From PCRC01 sp017848435 (lineage in GTDB: Bacteria; Pseudomonadota; Gammaproteobacteria; Burkholderiales; Burkholderiaceae_C), in contig OZ260072.1 of NCBI GenBank assembly GCA_965284315.1, positions 1,550,001 through 1,614,000 on the forward strand: a stretch of DNA of 64,000 bases, read 5' to 3'. The notes beneath the pieces were generated by a model, which saw only the letters and a program-made list of their open reading frames with translations, ran no database searches and had not been told where the DNA came from. The position numbers and the translations under genes are program-made. Positions within the stretch are counted from its first letter, which is position 1; each line of letters starts with the position of its first letter. Of this stretch, positions 16,152-25,253 are shown piece after piece.

Positions 16152-18341
16152 TCAGACGGCTTTCACCTTCAGGCGCCAGGCGTGCAGCAGCGGCTCGGTG
16201 TAGCCGCTGGGCTGGGCCAGGCCTTCAAACACCAGCTCGCAGGCGGCCTTGTAGGCGGCGGAGGTGTTGAAGTGGCCGGCCATGGGCTGGTACAGCGGGT
16301 CGCCGGCGTTCTGGCCGTCCACCACGGCGGCCATGCGCTCGAAGGTTTCTTTCACCTGCGCCTCGGTCACCACGCCGTGGTGCAGCCAGTTGGCCATGTG
16401 CTGGCTGGAAATGCGCAGCGTGGCGCGGTCTTCCATCAGGCCGACGTTGTGGATGTCGGGCACCTTGGAGCAGCCCACACCCTGGTCAACCCAGCGCACC
16501 ACGTAGCCCAGGATGCCCTGGGCGTTGTTGTCCAGCTCTTGCTGCTTCTCGGCCGCGCTCCAGTTCGGCGTGGCGGTGACCGGGATCTGCAGCAGGTTGT
16601 TCAGGATGTTGGCGCGCTCGGCGTTGGCGTCGATCTTCTCCAGCTCTTGCTGCACCGCAGCCACGCTCACCTGGTGGTAATGCAGCGCGTGCAGCGTGGC
16701 GGCGGTGGGGCTGGGCACCCAGGCGGTGTTGGCGCCGGCCTTGGGGTGGGCGATTTTCTGTTCCAGCATCGCGGCCATCAGGTCGGGCATGGCCCACATG
16801 CCCTTGCCGATCTGTGCCTTGCCGCGCAGGCCGCAGGAGAGGCCCACCAGCACGTTGTTCTTCTCGTAGGCGGCGATCCAGGCGCTGGTTTTCATGTCGC
16901 CCTTGCGGATCATCGGGCCGGCGTGCATGGCGGTGTGCATCTCGTCGCCGGTGCGGTCCAGGAAGCCGGTGTTGATGAAGGCCACGCGGCTGCTGGCGGC
17001 GGCAATGCAGGCCTTCAGGTTGACGCTGGTGCGGCGCTCTTCGTCCATGATGCCGAGCTTCACGGTGCTGTCGGGCAGGCCGAGCAACTGCTCCACGCGG
17101 GTGAAGAGCTCAGCCGCGAAGGCGACCTCGGCCGGGCCGTGCATTTTGGGCTTGACGATGTAGACCGAACCCTTGCGCGAGTTGCGGATGCCGTTCTGGC
17201 CATGGCCTTGCAGGTCGTGCAGGGCGATGGTGGTGGTGACCACCGCGTCCAGGATGCCTTCGGGGATTTCCTTGCCACCGTCGTAGGTGATGGCGGGGTT
17301 GGTCATCAGGTGGCCCACATTGCGCAGGAACATCAGCGAGCGGCCGTGCAGGCGCACTTCGCCGCCTTGTGCGCCGGTGTAGACGCGGTCGGCGTTCAGG
17401 CCTCGGGTGAAGGTCTTGCCGCCCTTGCTGACGCTCTCCGTCAGGGTGCCTTTCAGAATGCCGAGCCAGTTGCCGTAGGCCACCACCTTGTCGGCGGCGT
17501 CCACCACGGCGACCGAGTCTTCCAGGTCCAGGATGGTGGAGAGCGCCGATTCCAGCACCAGGTCGCTGACGCCGGCCGCGTCGGTCTTGCCAATCGCGGT
17601 GTTGCGGTCAATTTGAATGTCGAGGTGCAGGCCGTGGTGCTGCAGCAGCACCGACGACGGGGCCGCGGCGGCGCCCTGGAAGCCGATGAACTGGGCCGCG
17701 TCCACCAGGCCGGTGGTTTGGCCACCGGCGAGGCTCACCACCAATTTGCCACTGTCAACAGAGTAGCCGGTCGCGTCTTTGTGCGAGGCGCCGGCCAGCG
17801 GGGCGGCCTGGTCCAGCACGTTGCGGGCGTAGGCGATCACTTTGGCGCCGCGCACCGGGTTGTAGCCCTTGCCTTTTTCAGCGCCATCGGCCTCAGAAAT
17901 GGCGTCGGTGCCGTACAGCGCGTCGTACAGGCTGCCCCAACGGGCGTTGGCGGCGTTGAGCGCGTAGCGGGCGTTCAGGATCGGCACCACCAGCTGCGGG
18001 CCGGCTTGCGTGGCCAGCTCGGCGTCCACGTTGGCGGTGGTGGCCTTCACCTCGGCCGGTTGGGGCACCAGGTAGCCGATTTTTTCCAGAAAGGCCTTGT
18101 AGGCGGGCATGTCGCTGATGGGGCCAGGGTGGGCCTTGTGCCAGGCGTCCAGCTCCAGTTGCAGGCGGTCGCGTTCGGCCAGCAGGGCGATGTTTTTCGG
18201 TGCCAGGTCGGCCACGATGGCGTCGAAGCCTTGCCAGAAGGTGGCGCTGGCGATGCCGGTGCCGGGCAGCACCTGGGTTTCAATGAACTGGTGCAGTTCG
18301 GTGGCCACTTGCAGGCGGTGAATGGGGGTACGTGCGGTCAT
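16152..18341 (-). CDS. glcB: Malate synthase G
   Basis: A 729-residue malate synthase G (usual length about 720-730), which condenses glyoxylate with acetyl-CoA to malate. Visible family blocks are LDLEDSVAVVDAADKVVAYGN and RGLNADRVYTG. Also present are the TIM-barrel segments GSVYIVKPKMHGPAEVAFA (catalytic Arg/Glu/Asp region) and LKLGIMDEERRTSVNL-type sequence, followed by AWVPSPTAATLHALHYHQV and LNNLLQIPVTATPNWSA near the C-terminus. ATG at 18341 (MTARTPIHRLQ) is preferred to a TTG further upstream. A dehalogenase gene is 47 bp upstream on the same strand, so the two may be co-transcribed. Their products would connect haloacetate-derived C2 units to central metabolism. Confidence 0.95.
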   Translation of the reverse strand: MTARTPIHRLQVATELHQFIETQVLPGTGIASATFWQGFDAIVADLAPKNIALLAERDRLQLELDAWHKAHPGPISDMPAYKAFLEKIGYLVPQPAEVKATTANVDAELATQAGPQLVVPILNARYALNAANARWGSLYDALYGTDAISEADGAEKGKGYNPVRGAKVIAYARNVLDQAAPLAGASHKDATGYSVDSGKLVVSLAGGQTTGLVDAAQFIGFQGAAAAPSSVLLQHHGLHLDIQIDRNTAIGKTDAAGVSDLVLESALSTILDLEDSVAVVDAADKVVAYGNWLGILKGTLTESVSKGGKTFTRGLNADRVYTGAQGGEVRLHGRSLMFLRNVGHLMTNPAITYDGGKEIPEGILDAVVTTTIALHDLQGHGQNGIRNSRKGSVYIVKPKMHGPAEVAFAAELFTRVEQLLGLPDSTVKLGIMDEERRTSVNLKACIAAASSRVAFINTGFLDRTGDEMHTAMHAGPMIRKGDMKTSAWIAAYEKNNVLVGLSCGLRGKAQIGKGMWAMPDLMAAMLEQKIAHPKAGANTAWVPSPTAATLHALHYHQVSVAAVQQELEKIDANAERANILNNLLQIPVTATPNWSAAEKQQELDNNAQGILGYVVRWVDQGVGCSKVPDIHNVGLMEDRATLRISSQHMANWLHHGVVTEAQVKETFERMAAVVDGQNAGDPLYQPMAGHFNTSAAYKAACELVFEGLAQPSGYTEPLLHAWRLKVKAV

Positions 18342-18388
18342 GGTGAGGTCCTCAAACAACAAGTCAAAAAAGCTACAAAAAGGCTGAA

Positions 18389-19093
18389 TCAGGGGAAAAA
18401 AGTCAACACATCGCGCAGCGAGCTGCCGGTGCGTTCGGGTTGGGTGTCCAGCTCTTCAAACGGCAGCTGGTAGCGGTTCACCCACAGCGTGCGGTAGCCG
18501 TACCAGGTGGCGGCCAGCGCATCCCAGCCGTTGCAACTGACAAACAGCGTTTGCTGGGGCTTGAAGCCGGTGGCTTGCGGGCCCAGGGCGTAGGCGTCGG
18601 GGTGGGTCTTGAATTTCTGGATGCGGTCGACGCTGAGCACGTGGTCCAGCAGGCCGTCCAGCCCGGCGCTTTTGACGGCCACCGCCAGCATGCCCGGGTC
18701 GCCGTTGGACAAAATGCCGGTCACCACGCCCTGTGCCTTCAGGGCCAGCAGCACGTCCTGGTTTTCCGGGAAGGCCGACAGCGCGCGGTACTGGTTCATC
18801 AGCCGCTCTTCGCGCTCGGGCGTCAGGTCCAGCCCCAGCCGCTTGCAGGCGTAGCGCAGGCCGGCGCGGGTCAGGTCCCAAAAAGGCCGGTAATGCTTGC
18901 CATGGTCGCTGGTGGTCACCAGCCGGGTGTATTCGATCTGCTTGTCGCGCCACATCACCCCCAGCGCCTGGCCATGGCCGGGGAAAAACTGCTCCGCCAG
19001 CAGGCCCACGCTGTACACGTCAAACAGCGTGCCATAGGCGTCGAACAAGACGGCCTTGGGCTGCTCGGTGTGGGATGGGGCTAGTTTGTCCAT
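18389..19093 (-). CDS. (S)-2-haloacid dehalogenase, HAD type II
   Basis: A 234-residue HAD hydrolase of the L-2-haloacid dehalogenase subgroup. The nucleophile Asp18 is in AVLFDAYGTLFDV. Further signatures are ILSNGDPGML (Ser), FKTHPDAYALGP (Lys) and FVSCNGWDALAATWYGY. This subgroup normally hydrolyses 2-chloro/bromo-alkanoates to 2-hydroxyacids; chloroacetate would give glycolate. It lies upstream of glcB on the same strand and is divergent from a LysR gene with 78 bp between, a typical regulator-target layout. Many homologues are annotated as dehalogenases without known natural halogenated substrate. Confidence 0.85.
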   Translation of the reverse strand: MDKLAPSHTEQPKAVLFDAYGTLFDVYSVGLLAEQFFPGHGQALGVMWRDKQIEYTRLVTTSDHGKHYRPFWDLTRAGLRYACKRLGLDLTPEREERLMNQYRALSAFPENQDVLLALKAQGVVTGILSNGDPGMLAVAVKSAGLDGLLDHVLSVDRIQKFKTHPDAYALGPQATGFKPQQTLFVSCNGWDALAATWYGYRTLWVNRYQLPFEELDTQPERTGSSLRDVLTFFP

Positions 19094-19171
19094 GCGGTGA
19101 CTGTATTTGATACCCCGCTGTTTATTAATAGGCTAATAATCACGGATTCAGTCTAAAAAAGTATCGAATCG

Positions 19172-20092
19172 ATGAACAAGCTGAAACAGCTCGAATCGTT
19201 TGTGGCGGTAGCGGCCTCTGGCAGCCTCACCGCCGCCGCGCTGGCCGAAGGCGTGGCGCCCGCCATCATGGGCCGCCGGCTGGACGCGCTGGAAGAGCGG
19301 CTGGGCGTCAAGCTGCTGGTCCGCACCACCCGCCGCCTGCATCTCACCCACGAGGGCAGCGCCTTTCTGGAAGACTGCCAGCGCCTGCTGGCCGACCTGG
19401 CCAATGCCGAGGCCAGTGTCTCGGCCGGGGGCGTCAAGCCCAGCGGCCACCTGCGCATCACCGCCCCGGCCGGTTTTGGCCGCCGCCACGTGGCCCCGCT
19501 GGTGCCCAAGTTCCGCGCCCAACACGCCGATGTGACCATCTCGCTCAACCTCAGCGACCGGGTGGTGGACATGGCGGGCGAGGGCTTCGACTGCGCGGTG
19601 CGGGTGGGTGACCTGCCCGATTCGTCGCTGGTCAGCGTGCGGCTGGCCGACAACCGCCGGCTGTGTGTGGCCACGCCCGCCCACCTGCAGCGGCACGGCA
19701 CACCCGAACACCCCAACGACCTGGCCCGGTTCGACTGCCTGACGCTCTCCAGCGACGCCTCCCAAACGCGTGGCTGGGCGTTCACGGTGCCGTCATCGGC
19801 TGGGCGAGAAGTGGTGCACCTCAAACCCGGCGGCCCGCTGGACTGCTCCGATGGCCAGGTGCTGCACGACTGGTGCCTCGCCGGCCACGGCATCGCCTGG
19901 CGCAGCACCTGGGAGGTCGAGGCCGAAATCGCCGCCGGGCAGTTGGTCGAGGTGCTGGCCGACTTTGCCGCGCCGCCGAACGGCATCTACGCGGTGTTTC
20001 CGCAGCGCCGCCACCTGCCGCTGCGGGTGCGGCTGTGGATCGACTTCTTGAAGCACCACTACGGCCTGCCGGGCTTCTGGCAGGCGGGTTGA
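19172..20092 (+). CDS. LysR-family transcriptional regulator (CrgA/DmlR-like)
   Basis: A 306-residue LysR-type regulator. The winged helix is at residues 1-60 (LESFVAVAASGSLTAAALAEG, RRLDALEERLGVKLLVRTTRRL) and the effector domain follows with HLRITAPAGFGRRHVAPLVP and LCLAGHG-like sequence. It belongs to the large subgroup with DmlR and CrgA. It is divergently placed 78 bp from the haloacid dehalogenase-glcB pair, which are its most likely targets. The gene ends just before a hairpin at 20109. Confidence 0.9.
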   Translation: MNKLKQLESFVAVAASGSLTAAALAEGVAPAIMGRRLDALEERLGVKLLVRTTRRLHLTHEGSAFLEDCQRLLADLANAEASVSAGGVKPSGHLRITAPAGFGRRHVAPLVPKFRAQHADVTISLNLSDRVVDMAGEGFDCAVRVGDLPDSSLVSVRLADNRRLCVATPAHLQRHGTPEHPNDLARFDCLTLSSDASQTRGWAFTVPSSAGREVVHLKPGGPLDCSDGQVLHDWCLAGHGIAWRSTWEVEAEIAAGQLVEVLADFAAPPNGIYAVFPQRRHLPLRVRLWIDFLKHHYGLPGFWQAG

Positions 20093-20108
20093 GCGGGCCC
20101 CAAAACAC

Positions 20109-20133
20109 CCAAGCCCCGGAGTACGGGGCTTGG
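20109..20133. terminator. Hairpin between convergent LysR and psiF genes
   Basis: CCAAGCCCCG-GAGTA-CGGGGCTTGG forms a 10-bp stem with a 5-base loop in the short space between two convergent genes. There is no clear T-run after either arm, so it is a plausible but non-canonical bidirectional terminator. Confidence 0.6.
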
Positions 20134-20155
20134 TGGTGGTGGGCAGAGCGTGTGC

Positions 20156-20488
20156 TTACTTGCTCAGGCAGGCTTTCATGAAGGCCTTGCGCTCGTCGCC
20201 CTTCTTGCCGGTGGCTTCTTTGTTGCAGGTGGTCATTTTGCTTTGCTGGGTGACTGGTTTGGCGCTCAGACAGGACTTCATGAAGGTCTTGCGCTCGTCG
20301 CCTTTCAGGGATTTGTCACCCGCCTCCTTGTTGCAGTCGCCCATTTTGGTCTGCTGCTTGGTTTTGCCGTCGGCCTCCGGGGCCTTGCTGGCGGCGGCCA
20401 TCGGTGCACTGGCGGCGTGCGAGGCGGCGTAAGCCGTACCGGCAGAGAAAGCCAAGCCAAGGACGATCAGGGAAATCAGTTGCTTCAT
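20156..20488 (-). CDS. psiF: PsiF-repeat periplasmic protein
   Basis: A 110-residue secreted protein. A signal peptide (MKQLISLIVLGLAFSAGTAYA) is followed by an Ala/Lys-rich spacer and two PsiF repeats, KMGDCNKEAG...ERKTFMKSCL and KMTTCNKEAT...ERKAFMKACL. Each carries a Cys pair that could form a disulfide. PsiF was named as a phosphate-starvation-inducible gene in E. coli; its molecular role is unknown. ATG at 20488 was selected because it gives the signal peptide. It is convergent with the LysR gene and divergent from argS. Confidence 0.88.
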   Translation of the reverse strand: MKQLISLIVLGLAFSAGTAYAASHAASAPMAAASKAPEADGKTKQQTKMGDCNKEAGDKSLKGDERKTFMKSCLSAKPVTQQSKMTTCNKEATGKKGDERKAFMKACLSK

Positions 20489-20621
20489 GGTGTTCCTCCC
20501 GCAGGGTGTTGTTGAATGTGCCGAAGGCATTCAAGCACAGAAAAACCCTGACAGCAAGGCGGGATTCACGGGCGCTGTGACCGGGTGCCGGGTGGCCGGA
20601 GCAGGCCCGTAAAATCGAACC

Positions 20622-22295
20622 ATGCTTCTCCTCAAACAAGAATTGCTCGGCAGCCTGGCCGCCGCGCTGGAACAACTGCAGCCCGGCGCAGGCAGCAAAG
20701 CCGCTTTCGAATCGCCCAAGGTCGCGGCCCATGGCGACTTCGCCTGCACGGTGGCCATGCAACTGGCCAAGCCGCTCAAGCTCAACCCGCGCCAACTGGC
20801 CGACACTCTCAAGACCGCGCTGGAGGGCATGGCGCCGTTCCAGCGCTGGGTCGCGGCCATCGAGATTGCCGGCCCCGGCTTCATCAACATCCGGCTGAAA
20901 CCGGAGGCCAAGCAGCAGACCGTGCGCGAGGTGCTGGCTTCTGGCGGCGCGTTCGGCGTGCGGCCGGCCAACGGCCAGCGCATGCTGGTGGAGTTTGTCT
21001 CCGCCAACCCCACCGGGCCGCTGCACGTGGGCCATGGTCGCCAGGCGGCGCTGGGCGACGCGATCTGCAACCTGTTCAGCACGCAGGGCTGGCAGGTGCA
21101 CCGCGAGTTCTATTACAACGACGCCGGGGTGCAAATCCAGACGCTGGCCAACTCCACCCAGCTGCGTGCCCGTGGCATCAAGCCGGGCGACGACGGCTGG
21201 CCCGAAGTGGCCTACAACGGCGACTACATCGCCGACATTGCCGCTGACTTCCTGGCAAAAAAGACCGTCAAGTCCGACGACCGGGAGTTCACCGCCAGCG
21301 GCGACGTGGACGACACCGACTCGGTTCGCGAATTCGCCGTGGCCTACCTGCGCCGCGAGCAGGACCTTGATTTGAAGGCCTTCCAGGTCCGCTTTGACCA
21401 GTACTACCTGGAGTCCAGCCTGTACACCAGTGGCCGCGTCGCAGCCACCGTGCAAAAGCTGGTCGACGCCGGCAAGACCTACGAGCAGGACGGCGCGCTG
21501 TGGCTCAAGTCCACCGACTACGGTGACGACAAAGACCGGGTGATGCGCAAAGGGGATGGCAGCTTCACCTACTTCGTGCCCGACGTGGCCTACCACATCA
21601 CCAAATGGGAGCGTGGCTTCGGCAAGGTCATCAACATCCAGGGCACCGACCACCACGGCACCATCGCGCGGGTGCGCGCCGGCCTGCAGGCGGCCAATGT
21701 GGGCATTCCCCAAGGCTACCCCGACTATGTGCTGCACACCATGGTGCGGGTGATGCGCGGCGGCGAAGAGGTGAAAATTTCCAAGCGTGCCGGCAGCTAC
21801 GTGACGCTGCGCGATTTGATCGAGTGGACCAGCACCGACGCGGTGCGTTTCTTCCTGCTCAGCCGCAAGCCCGACACCGAGTACATCTTCGACATCGACC
21901 TCGCACTGGCGCAGAACAACGACAACCCGGTTTACTACGTGCAGTACGCCCACGCCCGCATCTGCTCGGTGCTGGCGGCCTGGGGCGGCGACGTGGCCAG
22001 CCTGCAGGGCGTTGACCTGTCGCCACTGAGCAGCCCGCAGGCCCAGGCGCTGATGCTGCTGATGGCCAAGTACCCCGACATGCTGACCGCCGCCGCCGAG
22101 GGCTTTGCGCCACACGACGTGACCTTCTACCTGCGCGAGCTGGCCGCCAGCTACCACAGCTACTACGACGCCGAGCGCATTCTGGTGGACGACGAGGCGG
22201 TGAAACGCGCCCGCCTGGCGCTGGTCGCCGCCACCGCGCAGGTGTTGCACAATGGCTTGGCGGTGCTGGGCGTCGGTGCACCGCGCAAGATGTAA
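20622..22295 (+). CDS. argS: Arginyl-tRNA synthetase
   Basis: A 557-residue class I ArgRS. The N-terminal Add1 domain is followed by the HIGH-type motif in FVSANPTGPLHVGHGR and the catalytic domain containing GTDHHGTIARV. A KISKRAG segment occupies the KMSKS-like position, and the C-terminal DALR anticodon domain contains YYVQYAHARICSVL. The gene starts at ATG 20622. It is followed by an SPOR-domain gene 42 bp downstream, an arrangement frequent in beta-proteobacteria. Confidence 0.97.
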   Translation: MLLLKQELLGSLAAALEQLQPGAGSKAAFESPKVAAHGDFACTVAMQLAKPLKLNPRQLADTLKTALEGMAPFQRWVAAIEIAGPGFINIRLKPEAKQQTVREVLASGGAFGVRPANGQRMLVEFVSANPTGPLHVGHGRQAALGDAICNLFSTQGWQVHREFYYNDAGVQIQTLANSTQLRARGIKPGDDGWPEVAYNGDYIADIAADFLAKKTVKSDDREFTASGDVDDTDSVREFAVAYLRREQDLDLKAFQVRFDQYYLESSLYTSGRVAATVQKLVDAGKTYEQDGALWLKSTDYGDDKDRVMRKGDGSFTYFVPDVAYHITKWERGFGKVINIQGTDHHGTIARVRAGLQAANVGIPQGYPDYVLHTMVRVMRGGEEVKISKRAGSYVTLRDLIEWTSTDAVRFFLLSRKPDTEYIFDIDLALAQNNDNPVYYVQYAHARICSVLAAWGGDVASLQGVDLSPLSSPQAQALMLLMAKYPDMLTAAAEGFAPHDVTFYLRELAASYHSYYDAERILVDDEAVKRARLALVAATAQVLHNGLAVLGVGAPRKM

Positions 22296-22337
22296 ACCCC
22301 TTTGGGGGCGACAAGCCAACAGGCAACAAGAGGCAAC

Positions 22338-22988
22338 ATGAAACAGACACGCAGCGCCGCCATGGTCGGCTTCATCATCGGGGTGCTGGTCGGGCTCGGC
22401 GCCGCACTCGCGGTGGCGGTGTTCGTGACCAAGGTGCCGGTTCCGTTCACCAACAAGGCCCAGGGCCGCAGCCCCACGCAGGAAGCGGTGGAAGCCCAGC
22501 GCAACAAGGACTGGGACCCGAACGCCACGTTGCAGGGCAAAAACCAGAGCCGGCCTGCCACACCCGCGGCCACAACCTCGGCCCCCGTGGCGCCAGCCAC
22601 TGCGGGCCGGAATGACACCAAGCCCGGTGCTTCCACCGACCCGCTGGGCGACCTGGCCCGCCTGCGCGCCTCGGCCACCCCGCCGGTGGTCGCGCCCACG
22701 GTGGTCACCACCGCCCCGCCGCTGGCCAAGCCACCGGCGGCTGGCGTGGACCCGTTTTCCTACTTTGTCCAGGCGGGCGCTTTCCGCACCGCCGAAGACG
22801 CCGAGGCGCAGCGTGCCAAGCTGTCGCTGCTGGGCATGGAGTCGCGCGTGACCGAGCGCGAGCAGTCCGGCCGCACCGTGTTCCGCGTGCGGGTGGGCCC
22901 GTTTGACCGCAAGGAAGATGCCGACCGCAGCAAGGAGCGGCTCGACAGCAATGGCTTCGAGACCGCGTTGGTGCGGGTGCAGCGCTGA
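22338..22988 (+). CDS. SPOR-domain protein (FtsN-like)
   Basis: A 216-residue bitopic membrane protein with a short cytosolic start, a transmembrane helix at about residues 9-31 (MVGFIIGVLVGLGAALAVAV), a long Pro/Ala/Thr-rich periplasmic linker and a C-terminal SPOR domain (YFVQAGAFRTAEDAEAQRAK, VFRVRVGPFDRKEDADRSKE). SPOR domains bind denuded septal peptidoglycan, so the product probably localises to the division site; FtsN is the best-known member. The start is the ATG at 22338, after GGCAAC repeats. It lies between argS and dsbA and probably shares their transcript. Confidence 0.88.
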   Translation: MKQTRSAAMVGFIIGVLVGLGAALAVAVFVTKVPVPFTNKAQGRSPTQEAVEAQRNKDWDPNATLQGKNQSRPATPAATTSAPVAPATAGRNDTKPGASTDPLGDLARLRASATPPVVAPTVVTTAPPLAKPPAAGVDPFSYFVQAGAFRTAEDAEAQRAKLSLLGMESRVTEREQSGRTVFRVRVGPFDRKEDADRSKERLDSNGFETALVRVQR

Positions 22989-23076
22989 ACTTTTCCGCCC
23001 GAGCGGTGGTCAGACCCCCATGCCGCTGCCTGCGGTTCCTGGCAGGCGGCCGACACAACAACCAAGGAGTGAATCG

Positions 23077-23733
23077 ATGATGGAACGTCGCGAGTTTTCC
23101 CGTGTGCTCACCGCCGGCGCGCTGGCCGCTTCCGGCCTGGCCGCCTGGCCCGCCCTGGCGCAGGGGAAAAAGCCCGAAAACGGCACCGACTACCTGACGC
23201 TGGACAAGACCGCAGCGGTGGACACCCCCGCTGGCAAGGTCGAGGTGCTGGAGTTCTTTTGGTACAGCTGCCCCCATTGCAATGCCTTCGAACCGCAGCT
23301 GGAGAGCTGGATCAAGCAGACGCCCAAGGACGTGGTGGTGCGGCGCGTGCCGGTGCGTTTCCGGGCCGATTTTGAAGCCCAGCAGCGCCTCTACTACACG
23401 CTGGAGGGCTTGAACAAGGTCGACGAACTGCACCGCAAGGTGTTCTACGCGGTGCATGTGGAAAAACAACCGCTCAACACGCCCGACACCATTGCCGCGT
23501 GGGCCGAAAAACAAGGCCTGGCCAAAGGGCCGTTCATGGAGATGTTCAACTCCTTTGGGGTGGCCAACAAGGCACGCCGTGCCGCCCAGTTGCAGGACCA
23601 GTACAAGGTACAGGGGGTGCCCTCGCTGGGCATTGCGGGCCGTTATTACACCGACGGCACCGTGGCCGGCAGCATGGACCGGGCCCTGCAGGTGACCAAT
23701 TTCCTGATCGGCGAAGCGCGCAAGGCGAAATAA
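23077..23733 (+). CDS. dsbA: Thiol:disulfide interchange protein DsbA
   Basis: A 218-residue periplasmic DsbA. The signal peptide (MMERREFSRVLTAGALAASG, then PALAQG) precedes a thioredoxin fold with the active-site motif CPHC in FFWYSCPHCNAFEPQ and the cis-Pro loop VQGVPSLGIAG. It oxidises cysteine pairs in exported proteins. The ATG at 23077 has a strong AAGGAG site 14 bp upstream. A long frame starting earlier is not used. It ends just before an intrinsic terminator at 23751. Confidence 0.95.
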   Translation: MMERREFSRVLTAGALAASGLAAWPALAQGKKPENGTDYLTLDKTAAVDTPAGKVEVLEFFWYSCPHCNAFEPQLESWIKQTPKDVVVRRVPVRFRADFEAQQRLYYTLEGLNKVDELHRKVFYAVHVEKQPLNTPDTIAAWAEKQGLAKGPFMEMFNSFGVANKARRAAQLQDQYKVQGVPSLGIAGRYYTDGTVAGSMDRALQVTNFLIGEARKAK

Positions 23734-23750
23734 GCCGAATTGGCTGTCTC

Positions 23751-23776
23751 AAAAGGCCCGCAAGACGGGCCTTTTT
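23751..23776 (+). terminator. Rho-independent terminator after dsbA
   Basis: AAAAGGCCCG-CAAGA-CGGGCCTTTTT is a perfect 10-bp stem with a 5-base loop followed by a T-run, 18 bp after the dsbA stop. It separates the argS-dsbA unit from lptA-lptB-rpoN. Confidence 0.92.
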
Positions 23777-23828
23777 CATGGGGTGCCCATGTTTGGGTCG
23801 CTACAATCCCAGCAAGAACCATGCCTTT

Positions 23829-24455
23829 ATGAAACAACCTACTGTGCCCGTCCGTTTGCTGTGGTGGTCTGTGCTGGGTCTGGCGCTGCTGGCCGGCAGC
23901 GCCCAGGCTGAAAAAGCCGACCGCAACAAGCCGATGAACATCGAAGCCGATGCGTTGCGCTACGACGACCTGCGCCAGACCAGCCTGTTCACCGGCAACG
24001 TCGTCATCACCAAAGGGTCGATGGTGATCCGCGGCGTGCGGGTCGAGGTCAGGCAGGACCCCGACGGCGCGCAGTTTGGTCTCGCCACCGCCGCGCCAGG
24101 CCAGCTGGCGTATTTCCGGCAAAAACGCGAGGGGCTGGACGAAACCATCGAAGGCGAAGCCGAAAGCATCGAGTACAACGGCCGCAGCGACAGCGTGAAG
24201 TTCAACAAGCGTGCGGTGCTGCGCCGTTACCGCGGCAGCACCCTGCTGGACGAAACCTCGGGCAACGTGATCAATTACGACAACACCAACGACGTGTTCA
24301 CTGTCAATGGCGGCGCCGCCAATGCCAGCAGCGGCAACCCGACAGGCCGGATCCGTGCGACGCTGACGCCCAAAACCACCACCTCGGCGCCCGCCAGCAC
24401 CGCGCCACCGGCCATTCTGCGTCCGAGCGACCGCCTGCCCGAGGAAAGAAAGTGA
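23829..24455 (+). CDS. lptA: LPS transport periplasmic protein LptA
   Basis: A 208-residue OstA-like periplasmic protein. The signal peptide ends near SAQAEKAD and the LptA/OstA fold follows, with MNIEADALRYDDLRQTSLFTG, GNVVITKGSMVIRG and a later VKFNKRAVLRRYRG repeat. LptA forms the beta-jellyroll bridge carrying LPS across the periplasm. The C-terminal 40 residues are Thr/Pro/Ala-rich. The start was set at the ATG giving the signal peptide. It overlaps lptB by 4 bp (GTGA). Confidence 0.92.
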   Translation: MKQPTVPVRLLWWSVLGLALLAGSAQAEKADRNKPMNIEADALRYDDLRQTSLFTGNVVITKGSMVIRGVRVEVRQDPDGAQFGLATAAPGQLAYFRQKREGLDETIEGEAESIEYNGRSDSVKFNKRAVLRRYRGSTLLDETSGNVINYDNTNDVFTVNGGAANASSGNPTGRIRATLTPKTTTSAPASTAPPAILRPSDRLPEERK

Positions 24456-25246
24456 GCGCTTTGCCCACCCACACCGATGCCCCGGTGCATGCCGCGCCCA
24501 ACGCCGGCAGCCGGCTGGTGGCCCAGGGCCTGCAAAAGGCCTACGGCAGCCGCAAGGTCGTCAAGAACGTGTCGCTGGCGGTGCAAAAAGGCGAGGTGGT
24601 CGGTCTGTTGGGCCCCAACGGCGCGGGCAAAACCACCTCGTTCTACATGATCGTGGGCCTGGTGCGGGCCGACGCGGGCGAGATCAGCATCGACGGCCAG
24701 TCGGTCGAACACATGCCGATCCACCGCCGTTCGCGGCTGGGCCTGAGCTACCTGCCGCAGGAAGCCTCGATTTTCCGCAAGCTCACCGTGGAGCAAAACG
24801 TGCGCGCGGTGCTGGAACTGCAGCGCCACCCGGACGGCCGCGCCCTCGGCAAGGCCGAGATGGACGAGCGCACCGATGCCCTCTTGCAAGACCTGCGGGT
24901 CGAGCACCTGCGCCATTCGCCGGCACCAGCGCTGTCGGGCGGTGAGCGGCGCCGGGTCGAGATCGCCCGGGCGCTGGCCACCCAGCCGCAGTTCATCTTG
25001 CTGGACGAGCCGTTCGCCGGCATCGACCCGATCGCGGTGATCGAGATCCAGCGCATCATCAGTTTCCTGAAGTCGCGCGGCATCGGTGTTTTGATCACCG
25101 ACCACAACGTGCGCGAAACCCTGGGCATTTGCGACCACGCCTACATCATCAGCGACGGCGAGGTGCTGGCCGAAGGCACGCCCTCCGAGATCGTCAACAA
25201 CCCCGATGTGCGCCGTGTGTACCTCGGTGAACATTTCCGCATGTAG
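24452..25246 (+). CDS. lptB: LPS export ABC transporter ATP-binding protein LptB
   Basis: A 264-residue ABC ATPase. It has Walker A GPNGAGKTTSFYMIVGL, the Q-loop segment SYLPQEASIFRKLTVEQNV, the signature LSGGERRRVEIARALA and Walker B FILLDEPFAGIDPIAVIEIQ. The FRKL and GIDP segments are diagnostic for LptB. It powers LPS extraction from the inner membrane with LptFG. The GTG start overlaps the lptA stop; an N-terminal extension of about 20 residues precedes the conserved core compared with E. coli LptB. Confidence 0.96.
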   Translation: MSALPTHTDAPVHAAPNAGSRLVAQGLQKAYGSRKVVKNVSLAVQKGEVVGLLGPNGAGKTTSFYMIVGLVRADAGEISIDGQSVEHMPIHRRSRLGLSYLPQEASIFRKLTVEQNVRAVLELQRHPDGRALGKAEMDERTDALLQDLRVEHLRHSPAPALSGGERRRVEIARALATQPQFILLDEPFAGIDPIAVIEIQRIISFLKSRGIGVLITDHNVRETLGICDHAYIISDGEVLAEGTPSEIVNNPDVRRVYLGEHFRM

Positions 25247-25253
25247 CCATGTT

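Noticed and set aside
15945..18473. Long plus-strand open frame of more than 800 codons opposite malate synthase
   Set aside because: It is the antisense shadow of glcB. High GC keeps stops rare on the opposite strand, and the protein is His/Gly/Val-rich low-complexity without any domain.
20316..22319. Minus-strand frame of about 670 codons opposite argS
   Set aside because: It is a GC-driven shadow; argS motifs are complete on the plus strand.
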